Assembly (NCBI RefSeq): GCF_014196535.1
Contig: NZ_JACIDU010000003.1
Coordinates: forward strand, 186,001 to 250,000
Direction of reading: 5' to 3'
Source: Allorhizobium borbori
Lineage (GTDB): Bacteria > Pseudomonadota > Alphaproteobacteria > Rhizobiales > Rhizobiaceae
DNA: 64,000 bases
Positions 8,528 through 16,757 of the stretch are shown piece by piece. A program made the position numbers and the translations under genes. How positions within the stretch are numbered: the stretch's first letter is position 1; each line of letters begins with the position of its first letter. A model generated the notes under the pieces. It was not told the origin of the DNA. It was given only the letters and a program-made list of their open reading frames with translations, and ran no database searches.

Positions 8528-9007
8528 ATGAATATCGCTGTTGATGCCTTTCATATTAAGCCACAAAACTTTCCGTGGCCGCCCATTCATTTCGCGATTG
8601 CACTGATCGCGGGGTTTATCCTTCGCCAAGTCGCACCGTTGGCGATGGCCGGCGGTTTTACTTCCGAGGCTATCGGCGCCACACTGATTGCCTTTGCAAT
8701 TTTTGTCGGGGTGTGGGCAGTATTCACCATGCGCGGCGGCGATACTGCCATTTTACCGAACCGACCGGCCCGACACCTCATCACGCGCGGTCCCTTCCGT
8801 TTCACACGCAATCCGATTTATCTCGGCTATATCCTGACGCTGGTCGGCTGCGGCTTGCTGACGTCGGATGCGTGGTTCTTCATCGCGGCGATGCTTACGG
8901 TCATGGTAATGACACTGGTTTCCGTCCGTCGGGAGGAAATGCACCTTCTCGCCCGCTTCGGGGCGGAGTTCGAACGCTATTGCCGCCGCACCCCGCGCTG
9001 GCTGTAA
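8528..9007 (+). CDS. Isoprenylcysteine carboxyl methyltransferase-like membrane methyltransferase
   Basis: A 159-residue membrane protein with four hydrophobic segments, of the ICMT / phospholipid methyltransferase (PEMT) superfamily. The family signature is clear: ITRGPFRFTRNPIYLGYIL, then REEMHLLARFGAEFERYCRRTPRWL at the end, which forms the SAM-binding region. Bacterial members methylate unknown small molecules or lipids. ATG 8528 is preceded by GGAG at seven bases; an earlier ATG at 8459 would overlap the acyltransferase gene by 56 bp and is less likely. It lies 13 bp after that gene, so the two are probably one operon. Confidence 0.85.
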   Translation: MNIAVDAFHIKPQNFPWPPIHFAIALIAGFILRQVAPLAMAGGFTSEAIGATLIAFAIFVGVWAVFTMRGGDTAILPNRPARHLITRGPFRFTRNPIYLGYILTLVGCGLLTSDAWFFIAAMLTVMVMTLVSVRREEMHLLARFGAEFERYCRRTPRWL

Positions 9008-9017
9008 GGCACGTTGC

Positions 9018-9410
9018 TTAGGTGCCTACACCGATTTCGGCCATGCGGGTCAGGCAGGCTTCTTCCACGTTGTCGAGTTCCGCCAGCGTTTCCTCGATAT
9101 CCTTGCGCTTCTGGCGCAGTTCAGCCCGCTTTTCATCGACCTTCTTCATCAGCAACTTGAGCTGGCCCACCTCACCCGGCGGTGACTTGTAGACTTGCAC
9201 GATTTCGCGGATTTCCGCCACGGTGAAACCGATGCGGCGACCGCGCAGGATCTCCATCAGCAAGCGACGGTCGGCAGCGCGATAAAGCCGCGTGCGGCCT
9301 CGGCGTTCCGGATGGATCAAGCCTTCGTCTTCGTAAAAACGAAGCGTACGGGTGGAAACACCGAACTCCTTGGTCAGTTCGCTGATACTGTAGAATTTGT
9401 GCACGACCAT
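9018..9410 (-). CDS. MerR family transcriptional regulator (LiuR-like)
   Basis: A 130-residue MerR regulator. The winged helix-turn-helix is at residues ~4-70 (FYSISELTKEFGVSTRTLRFYEDEGLI), followed by a coiled-coil dimerisation helix from about 80 to 115 (LMKKVDEKRAELRQKRKD). There is one cysteine near the end (EEACLTR), but no metal-binding Cys pattern, so metal sensing is unlikely. The operator at 9513-9534 lies in its own promoter and resembles, from memory, sites of LiuR regulators of branched-chain amino acid breakdown. No liu/ivd genes are adjacent, so it is an orphan here. It is encoded just downstream of mgtE on the same strand, with a 156-bp gap. The start at 9410 gives a normal family N-terminus. 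Confidence 0.85.
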   Translation of the reverse strand: MVVHKFYSISELTKEFGVSTRTLRFYEDEGLIHPERRGRTRLYRAADRRLLMEILRGRRIGFTVAEIREIVQVYKSPPGEVGQLKLLMKKVDEKRAELRQKRKDIEETLAELDNVEEACLTRMAEIGVGT

Positions 9411-9499
9411 CTGTTCATCCCGGCCAGCCTTCCTGCCCAAATGCGGACAATGGCGGCGTCTTGAGTTGGGGGCTTGCGGCCCCACATTCATTTACGACA

Positions 9500-9540
9500 C
9501 CCGGATGATACATTGACCTTTACGTAACAGTCAATTGACC
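9500..9540 (-). promoter_or_regulatory. MerR operator and promoter
   Basis: A 22-bp near-perfect palindrome lies at 9513-9534: TTGAC, two bases, TTACGTAA, two bases, GTCAA. On the minus strand TTGACT can serve as the -35 element and GTATCA or TGTATC, after a 16-17 bp spacer, as the -10. The dyad thus covers the spacer, as for MerR-type regulators. It is between the end of mgtE and the start of the merR gene, so autoregulation is inferred. Confidence 0.65.
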
Positions 9541-9566
9541 GCAGGCGCCATGTGACCGAAGTCGCC

Positions 9567-10979
9567 TCAATGAATGCTGAACCACCAGGTTGCGAGACCC
9601 AGAAAAGCGAAGAAGCCGACGCAATCCGTAATCATCGTCACGAAAACGGAGGATGCAATGGCAGGGTCGGCTTTCAGCTTGTCGAGAAGCAGGGGTACAA
9701 GAATGCCGCCAAGCGCTGCCGCCATCATGTTGATGATCATTGCAGCCCCAATGACTCCGCCGAGCTGCGGATTACCAAACCAGAAGGCTGCCACGATACC
9801 CAGCAGAATGGCGAAGACGACGCCGTTCATCAGGCCAACGCCGGCCTCCCTGCGCACGATACGGGCCGCGTTATAGATATCGAGATCCTTGGTGGCCAGA
9901 GCACGCACCGTCACCGTCATCGTTTGCGTGCCGGCGTTACCGCCCATGGAGGCAACAATAGGCATCAGCACGGCCAGCGCGATCATCTTCTCGATGGAAG
10001 CATCGAAAAGGCCGATGATGCTGGCGGAACAGAAGGCCGTCACAAGGTTCACCAGAAGCCACGGCACGCGGGAACGCGCGGTGGAAACGGCGCTGTCCGA
10101 CAGTTCTTCATCGCCCACGCCGGCGAGGCGACGGATATCTTCATCCGCCTCTTCCGTGATGACGTCCACCACATCGTCAATGGTAAGGACACCAACGAGA
10201 CGGTCATTCTCATCCACCACGGCTGCGGAAAGGAGGTCGTATTGCTCGAAGATCTGCGCCGCTTCTTCCTGGTCCATATCGGCGGCGATAGAGTGGGTCG
10301 TCTCATGCATGATATCTTCGATCCGGACCTGACGCTTGGCACGCAGAATGCGGTCTAGATCGACCGAACCGAGCAGTTTGAACGTGGGATCGATGACGAA
10401 GATCTGGGTGAAGCGCTCTGGCAGCCCATCATCCTCGCGCATGTAGTCAATCGTCTGCCCAACCGTCCAGAAGGGCGGCACGGCGACGAATTCCGACTGC
10501 ATGCGGCGACCGGCCGAGCTTTCGGGGTAATCCAGCGCACGGCGCAGACGCACACGCTCCGTGAACGGCAATTGCGCCAGAATGTCTTCCCGGTCCTCGT
10601 GATCGAGGTCTTCGAGAATGTAGACGGCGTCGTCTGAATCGAGATCGCCGATAGCGGCGGCAATCTGGGCGTTGGAAAGCTGATCGACGATTTCGAGGCG
10701 GATCGCCTCGTCGACTTCCGTCAACGCGGTCAGGTCGAAATCATCGCCAAGCAGGTGAACCAGCGCGAGGCGCTGCTCCGGCAACAGCGCTTCCAGAAGA
10801 TCGCCGAGTTCCGACTCGTGCAGCTTGGCAACCTTCTGCCGAAGGAACAGCACATCCCGATCAGCAATCGCGGCACCGACCAGCGCGAGAAAGTCCTGAC
10901 GGACCGAGCCGTCTTCCGTATAGATGTCCTCAAGGCCGGGGGCGGGCGAGCGATCGGCTTCCTTTGCGGTTTCCGTCAT
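9567..10979 (-). CDS. mgtE: Magnesium transporter MgtE
   Basis: A 470-residue magnesium channel of the inner membrane. Domains in order: MgtE N domain (~35-140), two CBS domains (~145-270, containing DYMREDDGLPERFTQIFVI and VGVLTIDDVVDVITEEAD) that sense cytoplasmic magnesium, and five membrane helices (~300-470). The family signature AVLMPIVASMGGNAGTQTM is present at the pore helix region. The start at 10979 gives the usual acidic N-terminus; the longer frame upstream is rejected because it runs into a low-quality Arg-rich stretch. It is divergent from the deformylase-like gene. Confidence 0.95.
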   Translation of the reverse strand: MTETAKEADRSPAPGLEDIYTEDGSVRQDFLALVGAAIADRDVLFLRQKVAKLHESELGDLLEALLPEQRLALVHLLGDDFDLTALTEVDEAIRLEIVDQLSNAQIAAAIGDLDSDDAVYILEDLDHEDREDILAQLPFTERVRLRRALDYPESSAGRRMQSEFVAVPPFWTVGQTIDYMREDDGLPERFTQIFVIDPTFKLLGSVDLDRILRAKRQVRIEDIMHETTHSIAADMDQEEAAQIFEQYDLLSAAVVDENDRLVGVLTIDDVVDVITEEADEDIRRLAGVGDEELSDSAVSTARSRVPWLLVNLVTAFCSASIIGLFDASIEKMIALAVLMPIVASMGGNAGTQTMTVTVRALATKDLDIYNAARIVRREAGVGLMNGVVFAILLGIVAAFWFGNPQLGGVIGAAMIINMMAAALGGILVPLLLDKLKADPAIASSVFVTMITDCVGFFAFLGLATWWFSIH

Positions 10980-11170
10980 CAGCCGCCCTCCCCGTTTTCG
11001 TCCATTGCACCGAACGCCCGCCTTCGGCGAACGTGTGGAGAATGGCGTCAAAAAGCATATTGTCAACAACCGCATAGCAAGAAACTGCGAAACGCGGTTC
11101 TTCCTTTTGCGGCGCCTTGTGCAACGCAACGAAATGCGGCAGGAAACCGGGATCAGAGAGGTGAGACGCC

Positions 11171-11665
11171 ATGACCATCCGCACCATTCTTCGCTATCCC
11201 AACCCCGGCCTGTTCAAGGTTTGTGCGCCGGTCACCGTATTCGACGGGACGCTCCGGACCCTGGCCGACGATCTCGCCGAGACGATGCGCGCGGCCCCTG
11301 GCGTCGGCATCACTGCCGCCCATATCGGCGTCGATGCCCGGATCTTCGTGCTGGAGCTTTCGAAAGACGATGGCCTGCGGATCTATGTGAACCCCGAGAT
11401 CCTCGAGTCTTCGAAGGCCACGATCATTCACAACGAGGGCAGCGTTTCCATGCCCGGTGCGGTGGAGGAAGTGGAACGACCGACATCGATCCGGGTGCGC
11501 TATCAGGATCTCGATGGTGCATTCCACGACGAAGCGGCCGATGGATTCCACGCTGTTTGCATCCAGCACGAGATCGACCAACTCGACGGTATTTTCTGGC
11601 TCCAGCGCCTCTCCCGCCTCAAGCGCGAGCGGTTGGTGACAAAGTGGAAGAAGGCGCAGCGGTGA
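11171..11665 (+). CDS. Peptide deformylase-like protein lacking metal ligands
   Basis: A 164-residue protein clearly of the peptide deformylase family, which normally removes formyl groups from new N-termini. The three signature motifs are damaged. Motif 1 (GxGxAAxQ) reads GVGITAAH at 44-51, losing the catalytic Gln. Motif 2 (EGCLS) reads EGSVS at 89-93, so the metal-binding Cys is Ser91. Motif 3 (HExDH) reads HEIDQ at 133-137, so the second metal His is Gln137, while Glu134 is kept. The protein is therefore unlikely to hold the metal or act as a deformylase. The frame is intact and the fold appears complete, so it is a paralogue with another role rather than a decayed gene. A good start follows GAGAGGTGAGACGCC. 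Confidence 0.88.
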   Translation: MTIRTILRYPNPGLFKVCAPVTVFDGTLRTLADDLAETMRAAPGVGITAAHIGVDARIFVLELSKDDGLRIYVNPEILESSKATIIHNEGSVSMPGAVEEVERPTSIRVRYQDLDGAFHDEAADGFHAVCIQHEIDQLDGIFWLQRLSRLKRERLVTKWKKAQR

Positions 11666-11671
11666 AACGAC

Positions 11672-11694
11672 AAAGGGCGGCCATGGCCGCCCTT
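11672..11694. terminator. Palindromic hairpin between convergent genes
   Basis: AAGGGCGGCCATGGCCGCCCTT is a perfect inverted repeat a few bases after the deformylase-like stop and before the end of fpr. It could end transcription from both sides, although no long T run is present. Confidence 0.5.
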
Positions 11695-11722
11695 CAGCAT
11701 AGCGCTCTGCTCTGCAAACCCG

Positions 11723-12535
11723 TCAACCGACGAAAGCGCGTTCGATCACGAATTCGGCGGGGTTGTTGTTGGCGCCTTCGGTCAGGCCGGCCTTCTCCAG
11801 CAGGGCGGCGGTGTCCTTGATCATCGCCATGGAGCCGCACAGCATGCCGCGGTCTGTTTCCGGGTTTAGCGGTGGAACGCCGAGATCGGCGAACATCTTG
11901 CCGCTTTCGATAAGATCGGTAATGCGGCCTTTGAAGGGGTAATCCTCGCGGGTCACTGTCGCATAGTGCTTCAGCTTGTCGCCGACGATTTCGCTCAGCA
12001 TCTCATCGGCCTTGATCTCGTTGATGAGATCGAAGCCATACTGCAACTCGGCCACTTCACGGCAGGTATGGGTGAGGATGACCTCCTCGAACTTCTCATA
12101 GGTTTCCGGATCGCGGATCAAGCTCGCGAAGGGCGCGATGCCCGTACCGGTCGAGAACATATAGAGGCGTTTGCCAGGGGTCAGGGCGTCGAGAACGAGC
12201 GTACCCGTCGGCTTCTTGCGCATCAGCACCTTGTCGCCGGGCTTGATCTTCTGAAGATGCTGGGTCAGCGGGCCATCAGCAACCTTGATGGAGAAGAACT
12301 CCAGTTCCTCAGCCCAGGCGGGGCTGGCGATCGAATAGGCGCGATAGAGCGGCTTGTCATCCACAACGAGGCCAATCATCGCGAATTCACCCGAGCGGAA
12401 GCGGAAGCCGGCAGGCCGCGTCATGGTGAAACGGAACAGGCGGTCGGTATAATGCGTCACGCTCAGCACCGTTTCGGCATAAACGCCGGCGGGCAGGTTG
12501 GTGGCGAATTCTTCGGTCTTGGCGGGAGCATTCAT
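11723..12535 (-). CDS. fpr: Ferredoxin-NADP+ reductase
   Basis: A 270-residue flavoprotein that passes electrons between NADPH and ferredoxin or flavodoxin. The FAD-binding motif appears as YRAYSIASPAW, the pyrophosphate region as DGPLTQHLQKIKPGD and the NADP-binding glycine loop as MFSTGTGIAPFASL; the end AEFVIERAFVG is typical of the bacterial subclass. The start at 12535 avoids an upstream non-family extension. It lies downstream of the sulfite-reductase operon on the same strand, with a 272-bp gap. Since no CysJ flavoprotein is encoded with cysI, Fpr is a likely electron donor via ferredoxin, by inference. Confidence 0.93.
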   Translation of the reverse strand: MNAPAKTEEFATNLPAGVYAETVLSVTHYTDRLFRFTMTRPAGFRFRSGEFAMIGLVVDDKPLYRAYSIASPAWAEELEFFSIKVADGPLTQHLQKIKPGDKVLMRKKPTGTLVLDALTPGKRLYMFSTGTGIAPFASLIRDPETYEKFEEVILTHTCREVAELQYGFDLINEIKADEMLSEIVGDKLKHYATVTREDYPFKGRITDLIESGKMFADLGVPPLNPETDRGMLCGSMAMIKDTAALLEKAGLTEGANNNPAEFVIERAFVG

Positions 12536-12688
12536 GGATGTCCGGTCCTGTTCGTCTTGGCTTTCCACCGCCTTCCGGGCGGCTCATGTTTCAGGAATAT
12601 GGCTGCGGCGGGCGCACCGTCATTTCACGTCGCCTGAATATGGCAAAGCCATACAAAAGCTGCCTTCAAAGGTCAACAATCCTGCCCT

Positions 12689-12727
12689 ATATGACAGGCA
12701 TGCGATCCTCGCATAGACGTGTCATAT
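12689..12727. promoter_or_regulatory. Interrupted dyad upstream of fpr
   Basis: ATATGACA at 12689-12696 pairs with TGTCATAT at 12720-12727, and an inner stem ATGCGA/TCGCAT with a TCC loop sits between. It lies about 155-190 bp upstream of fpr and 80 bp after the DUF934 stop. It may be an operator for fpr or an RNA hairpin ending the sulfite operon; there is no T run. The rest of the 272-bp gap shows nothing recognisable. Confidence 0.4.
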
Positions 12728-12807
12728 TTAGCCTAATGCAGGCACCGCGCCCTTGATCTTCGTCAACGTTACGGTGAAAGCATATAATTTTTCTTATGTT
12801 TTCAAAC

Positions 12808-13311
12808 TTAACCGCGACGCCGCCAGCTATAGCCGGCGCCGCCCGCCTCCGGCTTCACCGAAGGCTGGTAGTGTTGGGCAATACCCGGCATCTTGCCCGC
12901 TTCCAGCCGGGCGATGGCAACCGGATTCGTGATGGCGAGACTGGAGAAGCCCGTGCGCAGCATGTGCGGGATCTGGTCGAGCAGCACATCGCCCACCGCA
13001 CGCAGATCACCGGTAAAGCCCAACCGCTGGCGCAGCAGGGCCGCCTGGCTGAAACCACGCCCGTCATTGAAAGCCGGGAAGGTGACAGCGACAAGCGCGA
13101 TGCGGTCGATATAGGGTTCCAGCGCACGCACATCGTCCGCCGGTTTCAGCACGACAGCGAGGTCACTTTCGTTGCTCTCCACTACGTGTGTCAGGAAGGT
13201 GGCGAGATCGAGCACGGCCACTTCACCTTCACCGGCTTTCCGCTCCTCCGTCTCGATGACGTAAGGGTCATTTTCGGCGAAGCCGGTCTTGTCGGTCCAG
13301 ATACGGGTCAT
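12808..13311 (-). CDS. DUF934 family protein (sulfite reductase-associated)
   Basis: A 167-residue protein of the DUF934 family, beginning MTRIWTDKTGFAENDP and with the conserved segments RIALVAVTFPAFNDGRGFS and QRLGFTGDLRAVGDVLLDQ. This family is almost always found with siroheme sulfite or nitrite reductases and is usually called an oxidoreductase or reductase-associated protein, but its biochemical activity is not known to me. It starts ten bases after cysI stops, so it is the last gene of the cysG-DUF2849-cysI-DUF934 operon. The start at 13311 is the family start; the longer frame overlaps cysI. Confidence 0.88.
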   Translation of the reverse strand: MTRIWTDKTGFAENDPYVIETEERKAGEGEVAVLDLATFLTHVVESNESDLAVVLKPADDVRALEPYIDRIALVAVTFPAFNDGRGFSQAALLRQRLGFTGDLRAVGDVLLDQIPHMLRTGFSSLAITNPVAIARLEAGKMPGIAQHYQPSVKPEAGGAGYSWRRRG

Positions 13312-13321
13312 GGTCTTTTCC

Positions 13322-14995
13322 TTATGCCGCTTCCGCCGGGGAGCCGCCGTAAAGTGCTTCCTTGAAGGGCTTCGGGCCAACGCGGCGATAGGCTTCCAGG
13401 AAGGTTTCCGCATCCGCCAACCGCAGGCCGAGATAGGTATCAACGATCTTTTCAACGGCGTCCGTCACCTTTTCCGGCTCAAAGCCGCGACCGATGATTT
13501 CGCCGATGGAGCTGTGCTCGTCAGCCGAACCACCCAGCGTGATCTGGTAGAGTTCGGCACCCTTCTTCTCCACTCCCAGAAGACCGATATGGCCGGCATG
13601 GTGATGTCCGCAAGCATTGATGCAGCCGGAAATCTTGATCTTGAGATCGCCGATTTCGGCCTGCCGCGCGGCGGAGCCGAAGCGTTCCGAAATCTCCTGA
13701 GCCAGTGGAATGGAGCGCGCATTGGCAAGCGCACAATAATCCAGCCCCGGACAGGCGATGATATCCGTGATGAAACCGGCATTGGCAGTGGCGAGACCGG
13801 CGGCCTGAAGGGCGCGGTAAACCGGTTCCAGATCGGCAAGCGCCACATGCGGCAGAACGAGGTTCTGCTCATGCGTCACGCGGATTTCATCGAAGGCATA
13901 GTCCTCGGCAATCGCCGCCACGGCGTCCATCTGCGCATCCGTCGCGTCGCCGGGAATGCCGCCGATGGGCTTGAGCGAAATGGTGACGGAGGCGTAGTCC
14001 GGGTGCTTGTGCGGATGGACGTTGCGATCCACCCAGCGGGCGAAGTCTTCATCCGCCTTTTTCCAACGCGCCAGGCTTTCCCAGCCTTCCGGGCGCTCGC
14101 CAAGTGCCGGCGGCGCGAAATAGGCGCCGATCGCGTCGATATCGGCTTGCGGCAGGCTGAGTTCGCCGCCCTTCAACGCCGCAAATTCCGCCTCGATCTG
14201 CCGCGTCAGTTCCTCGACGCCGGTCTCATGCACGAGGATCTTGATGCGCGCCTTGTACTTGTTGTCGCGGCGGCCATGGAGATTGTAAACGCGCAGGATC
14301 GCGGTCGTGTAGGTCAGAAGGTCGGCTTCCGGCACGAAGTCGGCGACCTTCTTGGCAACAAAGGGCGTGCGCCCCTGCCCGCCGCCGATATAGAAGGCAA
14401 AGCCGAGTTCGCCCTTGTCGTTCTTCTTCAGATGCAGGCCGATGTCATGGAACTGGATGGCCGCCCGGTCATGCTCCGCACCGGTGATAGCGATCTTGAA
14501 CTTGCGCGGCAGGAACGAGAATTCCGGATGAACCGTCGACCATTGCCGCAGGATTTCCGCATACGGGCGCGGATCGGCCATCTCATCGGCGGCGGCACCG
14601 GCGAACTGGTCGGACGTGACGTTGCGGATGCAGTTGCCCGAAGTCTGGATGGCGTGCATCTCGACGGTCGCCAGTTCCGCCAGAATATCGGGACAATCGG
14701 AAAGTGCCGGCCAGTTGTACTGGATGTTCTGGCGCGTGGTGAAATGGCCATAACCGCGGTCGTAGCGGCGGGCGATGTGGGCGAGCATCCGAAGCTGGCG
14801 GGCGTTCAGGGTGCCATAGGGAATGGCGACACGCAGCATGTAGGCGTGAAGCTGGAGATAGACGCCGTTCATCAGCCGCAACGGCTTGAAGGCATCCTCA
14901 GCCAGTTCGCCGGACAGACGGCGCGTGACCTGATCCCTAAACTCATCGACACGGGCCAGAACGAAGTCGCGGTCGAACTCATCGTAACGATACAT
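13322..14995 (-). CDS. cysI: Siroheme-dependent sulfite reductase (nitrite/sulfite reductase hemoprotein)
   Basis: A 557-residue hemoprotein that reduces sulfite to sulfide by six electrons, using siroheme coupled to a [4Fe-4S] cluster. Two ferredoxin-like half-domains and two catalytic domains are present. TSGNCIRNVTSDQFAG is the siroheme-binding signature of the first half. The cluster-binding cysteines lie in CPGLDYCALANA and in KISGCINACGHHH. The sequence resembles other rhizobial CysI proteins rather than assimilatory NirA. There is no CysJ flavoprotein subunit in the operon, so ferredoxin is the probable electron donor. It lies between DUF2849 (8 bp gap) and DUF934. Confidence 0.94.
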   Translation of the reverse strand: MYRYDEFDRDFVLARVDEFRDQVTRRLSGELAEDAFKPLRLMNGVYLQLHAYMLRVAIPYGTLNARQLRMLAHIARRYDRGYGHFTTRQNIQYNWPALSDCPDILAELATVEMHAIQTSGNCIRNVTSDQFAGAAADEMADPRPYAEILRQWSTVHPEFSFLPRKFKIAITGAEHDRAAIQFHDIGLHLKKNDKGELGFAFYIGGGQGRTPFVAKKVADFVPEADLLTYTTAILRVYNLHGRRDNKYKARIKILVHETGVEELTRQIEAEFAALKGGELSLPQADIDAIGAYFAPPALGERPEGWESLARWKKADEDFARWVDRNVHPHKHPDYASVTISLKPIGGIPGDATDAQMDAVAAIAEDYAFDEIRVTHEQNLVLPHVALADLEPVYRALQAAGLATANAGFITDIIACPGLDYCALANARSIPLAQEISERFGSAARQAEIGDLKIKISGCINACGHHHAGHIGLLGVEKKGAELYQITLGGSADEHSSIGEIIGRGFEPEKVTDAVEKIVDTYLGLRLADAETFLEAYRRVGPKPFKEALYGGSPAEAA

Positions 14996-15003
14996 GGCTA
15001 TCC

Positions 15004-15318
15004 TCAGGGGGCAATGAATTCAGGATCGGCGGCCTTGAAGCCGGAAGCATATGCGACGGTCGGCCCGGCAGCGCGGATGCGTTCGCGCATGCGGATCGGC
15101 CAAAGCTTGCCGTCGATTTCCTCGACATCAACCACAGCCACGTCCACAACACGGTTTGCGGCGAAGTCGCGCTTACCGATGGCTTCCAGCGATGCAACGG
15201 CCTCTTCGTGGCGAGCCACCAGTGATTGCTGCAGATCTTCCGACCATACGCCGGCGGCATCGAGCCACACGGCTATTCCGTCGGTCAGGCGGTTCGCCGT
15301 CAGGACTTTGGCTGTCAT
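15004..15318 (-). CDS. DUF2849 family protein
   Basis: A 104-residue small protein, beginning MTAKVLTANRLTDGIAVWLD and containing VDVAVVDVEEIDGKLWPIRMRERIR. It fits family DUF2849, conserved in rhizobia between cysG and cysI. Its ATG overlaps the end of cysG by four bases (ATGA), and cysI follows eight bases after its stop, so it is translationally coupled into the sulfite-reduction operon. It has no membrane segment and no cysteine, so it is not a cluster carrier; a chaperone or regulatory role with siroheme or CysI is only a guess. Confidence 0.88.
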   Translation of the reverse strand: MTAKVLTANRLTDGIAVWLDAAGVWSEDLQQSLVARHEEAVASLEAIGKRDFAANRVVDVAVVDVEEIDGKLWPIRMRERIRAAGPTVAYASGFKAADPEFIAP

Positions 15319-16757
15319 TGGTCGGTCTCCACAAGCGTGGCCGCGAGAACAGGTTTCGCGGCAAGATTTTCAGAATGATCGAAACGGCCGCCCGCGACCG
15401 CCTCGCCAATGATGACCATTACCGGACCGGAGAGGTCGTCACGGCCAGCCAGATCGGGCAGATCCTTCAACGTGCCGTGCAGCAGGCGACGGTCGGCACG
15501 GCTGGCGTTTTCCACTACCGCAACTGGGGTTTCCGGAGCCAGGCCAACCTGCATCAACCGTTCCGCGACAGAAGCCGCAACGGTGGAGCCCATATAGACG
15601 GCAACCGTTGCGCCGGAAATGGCAAGGCTTGCCCAATCCGGCAAAACGTCTCCGGCGAGATCATGACCGGTGGTAAAAATGAGCGAGGAGGCAACGCCCC
15701 GCACCGTCAGCGGCAATTCGAAATCGGCGGCGGCGGCAAAGGCGGAGGTAATGCCAGGCACGACCTCATAGCCGATACCGGCCTGCCGCAGCGCATCCAT
15801 TTCCTCGGCCGCGCGGCCATAGACAAGGGGATCACCGGATTTGAGGCGCACGACACGCTTGCCTTCGCGGCCAAGCGCCACGAGAAGGCGGTTGATTTCG
15901 TCCTGCGTCTTCGAATGGCAGCCCTTGCGCTTGCCAACCGGGAAACGCTCGGCATCACGGCGGCCCATATCGACCAGCGCCTGCGGCACCAGCGCATCAT
16001 AAACAATGGCATCGGCCTGCATCAGCAGGCGGTGGGCGCGGAGCGTCAGAAGATCTTCGGCGCCCGGCCCTGCCCCGACAAGGAACACCCGGCCCGGCTG
16101 GACGTGATCGGCGCTCAGGAGACGCTCAGCTTCGGTTCGCGCGCCGTGCAGATCGCCCGCTTCGACGGCTTCCGCCACCGGACCGGAAAAGAAGTTCTGC
16201 CAGAAACTGCGCCGCGCGGCGCCGCGCGGCAGATGATGTTCCGCCGCCTGACGATAATCGACGGCGAGGCGCGCCAGACGCCCGAGGGATGCGGGCAGCA
16301 GACGGTCGATCGTCATGCGGATCATCTGCGCCAGAACAGGACCCGCCCCTTCCGTGCCGATGGCAACCGCAACCGGCGCACGCGATACGAGCGCCGGCGT
16401 ATAGAAATCGCACATATCCGGCTGGTCAACAGCATTCGCCGGAACGCGAACGGCCCGCGCCGCTGCAACGATCAGCCGATCGAAGCTTTCGTCGCCAGTC
16501 GCGGCGAAGACGAGGCGAAAGACCGAGAGGTCATGACGCAAGGACAGGTCACAGACGCGCTCGATGCAATGTTCCGCGAGGAAACCGGCATAGGCCGGTT
16601 CCGGTTCATCCGTAAACGCCACGATGCGCGCCTGAGTGTTCGCCAGCAAGCGGGCCTTGGCATAGGCCTCGTCGCCATTTCCAAACACGGCAACACGCTC
16701 GCCCGCAACCTTGAAAAAGGCGGGGAAACTCGACAGCTTCTCGTGACTAGCGTCCAT
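15315..16757 (-). CDS. cysG: Siroheme synthase CysG
   Basis: A 480-residue trifunctional enzyme that makes siroheme from uroporphyrinogen III. The N-terminal part (~1-210) is the precorrin-2 dehydrogenase/ferrochelatase, with the NAD fold FKVAGERVAVFGNGDEAYAK. The C-terminal part (~215-470) is the uroporphyrin-III C-methyltransferase, with VFLVGAGPGAEDLLTLRAH and VVRLKSGDPLVYGRAAEEM. The product is the cofactor of CysI, encoded two genes on. The start at 16757 matches the family; the longer upstream frame is unlike it. It is the first gene of the operon, and its promoter should lie in the 251-bp gap shared with the divergent deaminase gene. Confidence 0.95.
   Translation of the reverse strand: MDASHEKLSSFPAFFKVAGERVAVFGNGDEAYAKARLLANTQARIVAFTDEPEPAYAGFLAEHCIERVCDLSLRHDLSVFRLVFAATGDESFDRLIVAAARAVRVPANAVDQPDMCDFYTPALVSRAPVAVAIGTEGAGPVLAQMIRMTIDRLLPASLGRLARLAVDYRQAAEHHLPRGAARRSFWQNFFSGPVAEAVEAGDLHGARTEAERLLSADHVQPGRVFLVGAGPGAEDLLTLRAHRLLMQADAIVYDALVPQALVDMGRRDAERFPVGKRKGCHSKTQDEINRLLVALGREGKRVVRLKSGDPLVYGRAAEEMDALRQAGIGYEVVPGITSAFAAAADFELPLTVRGVASSLIFTTGHDLAGDVLPDWASLAISGATVAVYMGSTVAASVAERLMQVGLAPETPVAVVENASRADRRLLHGTLKDLPDLAGRDDLSGPVMVIIGEAVAGGRFDHSENLAAKPVLAATLVETDQ

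Noticed and set aside
13289-15412. Plus-strand open frame of 707 codons
   Set aside because: Antisense to cysI and DUF2849; no recognisable domain.
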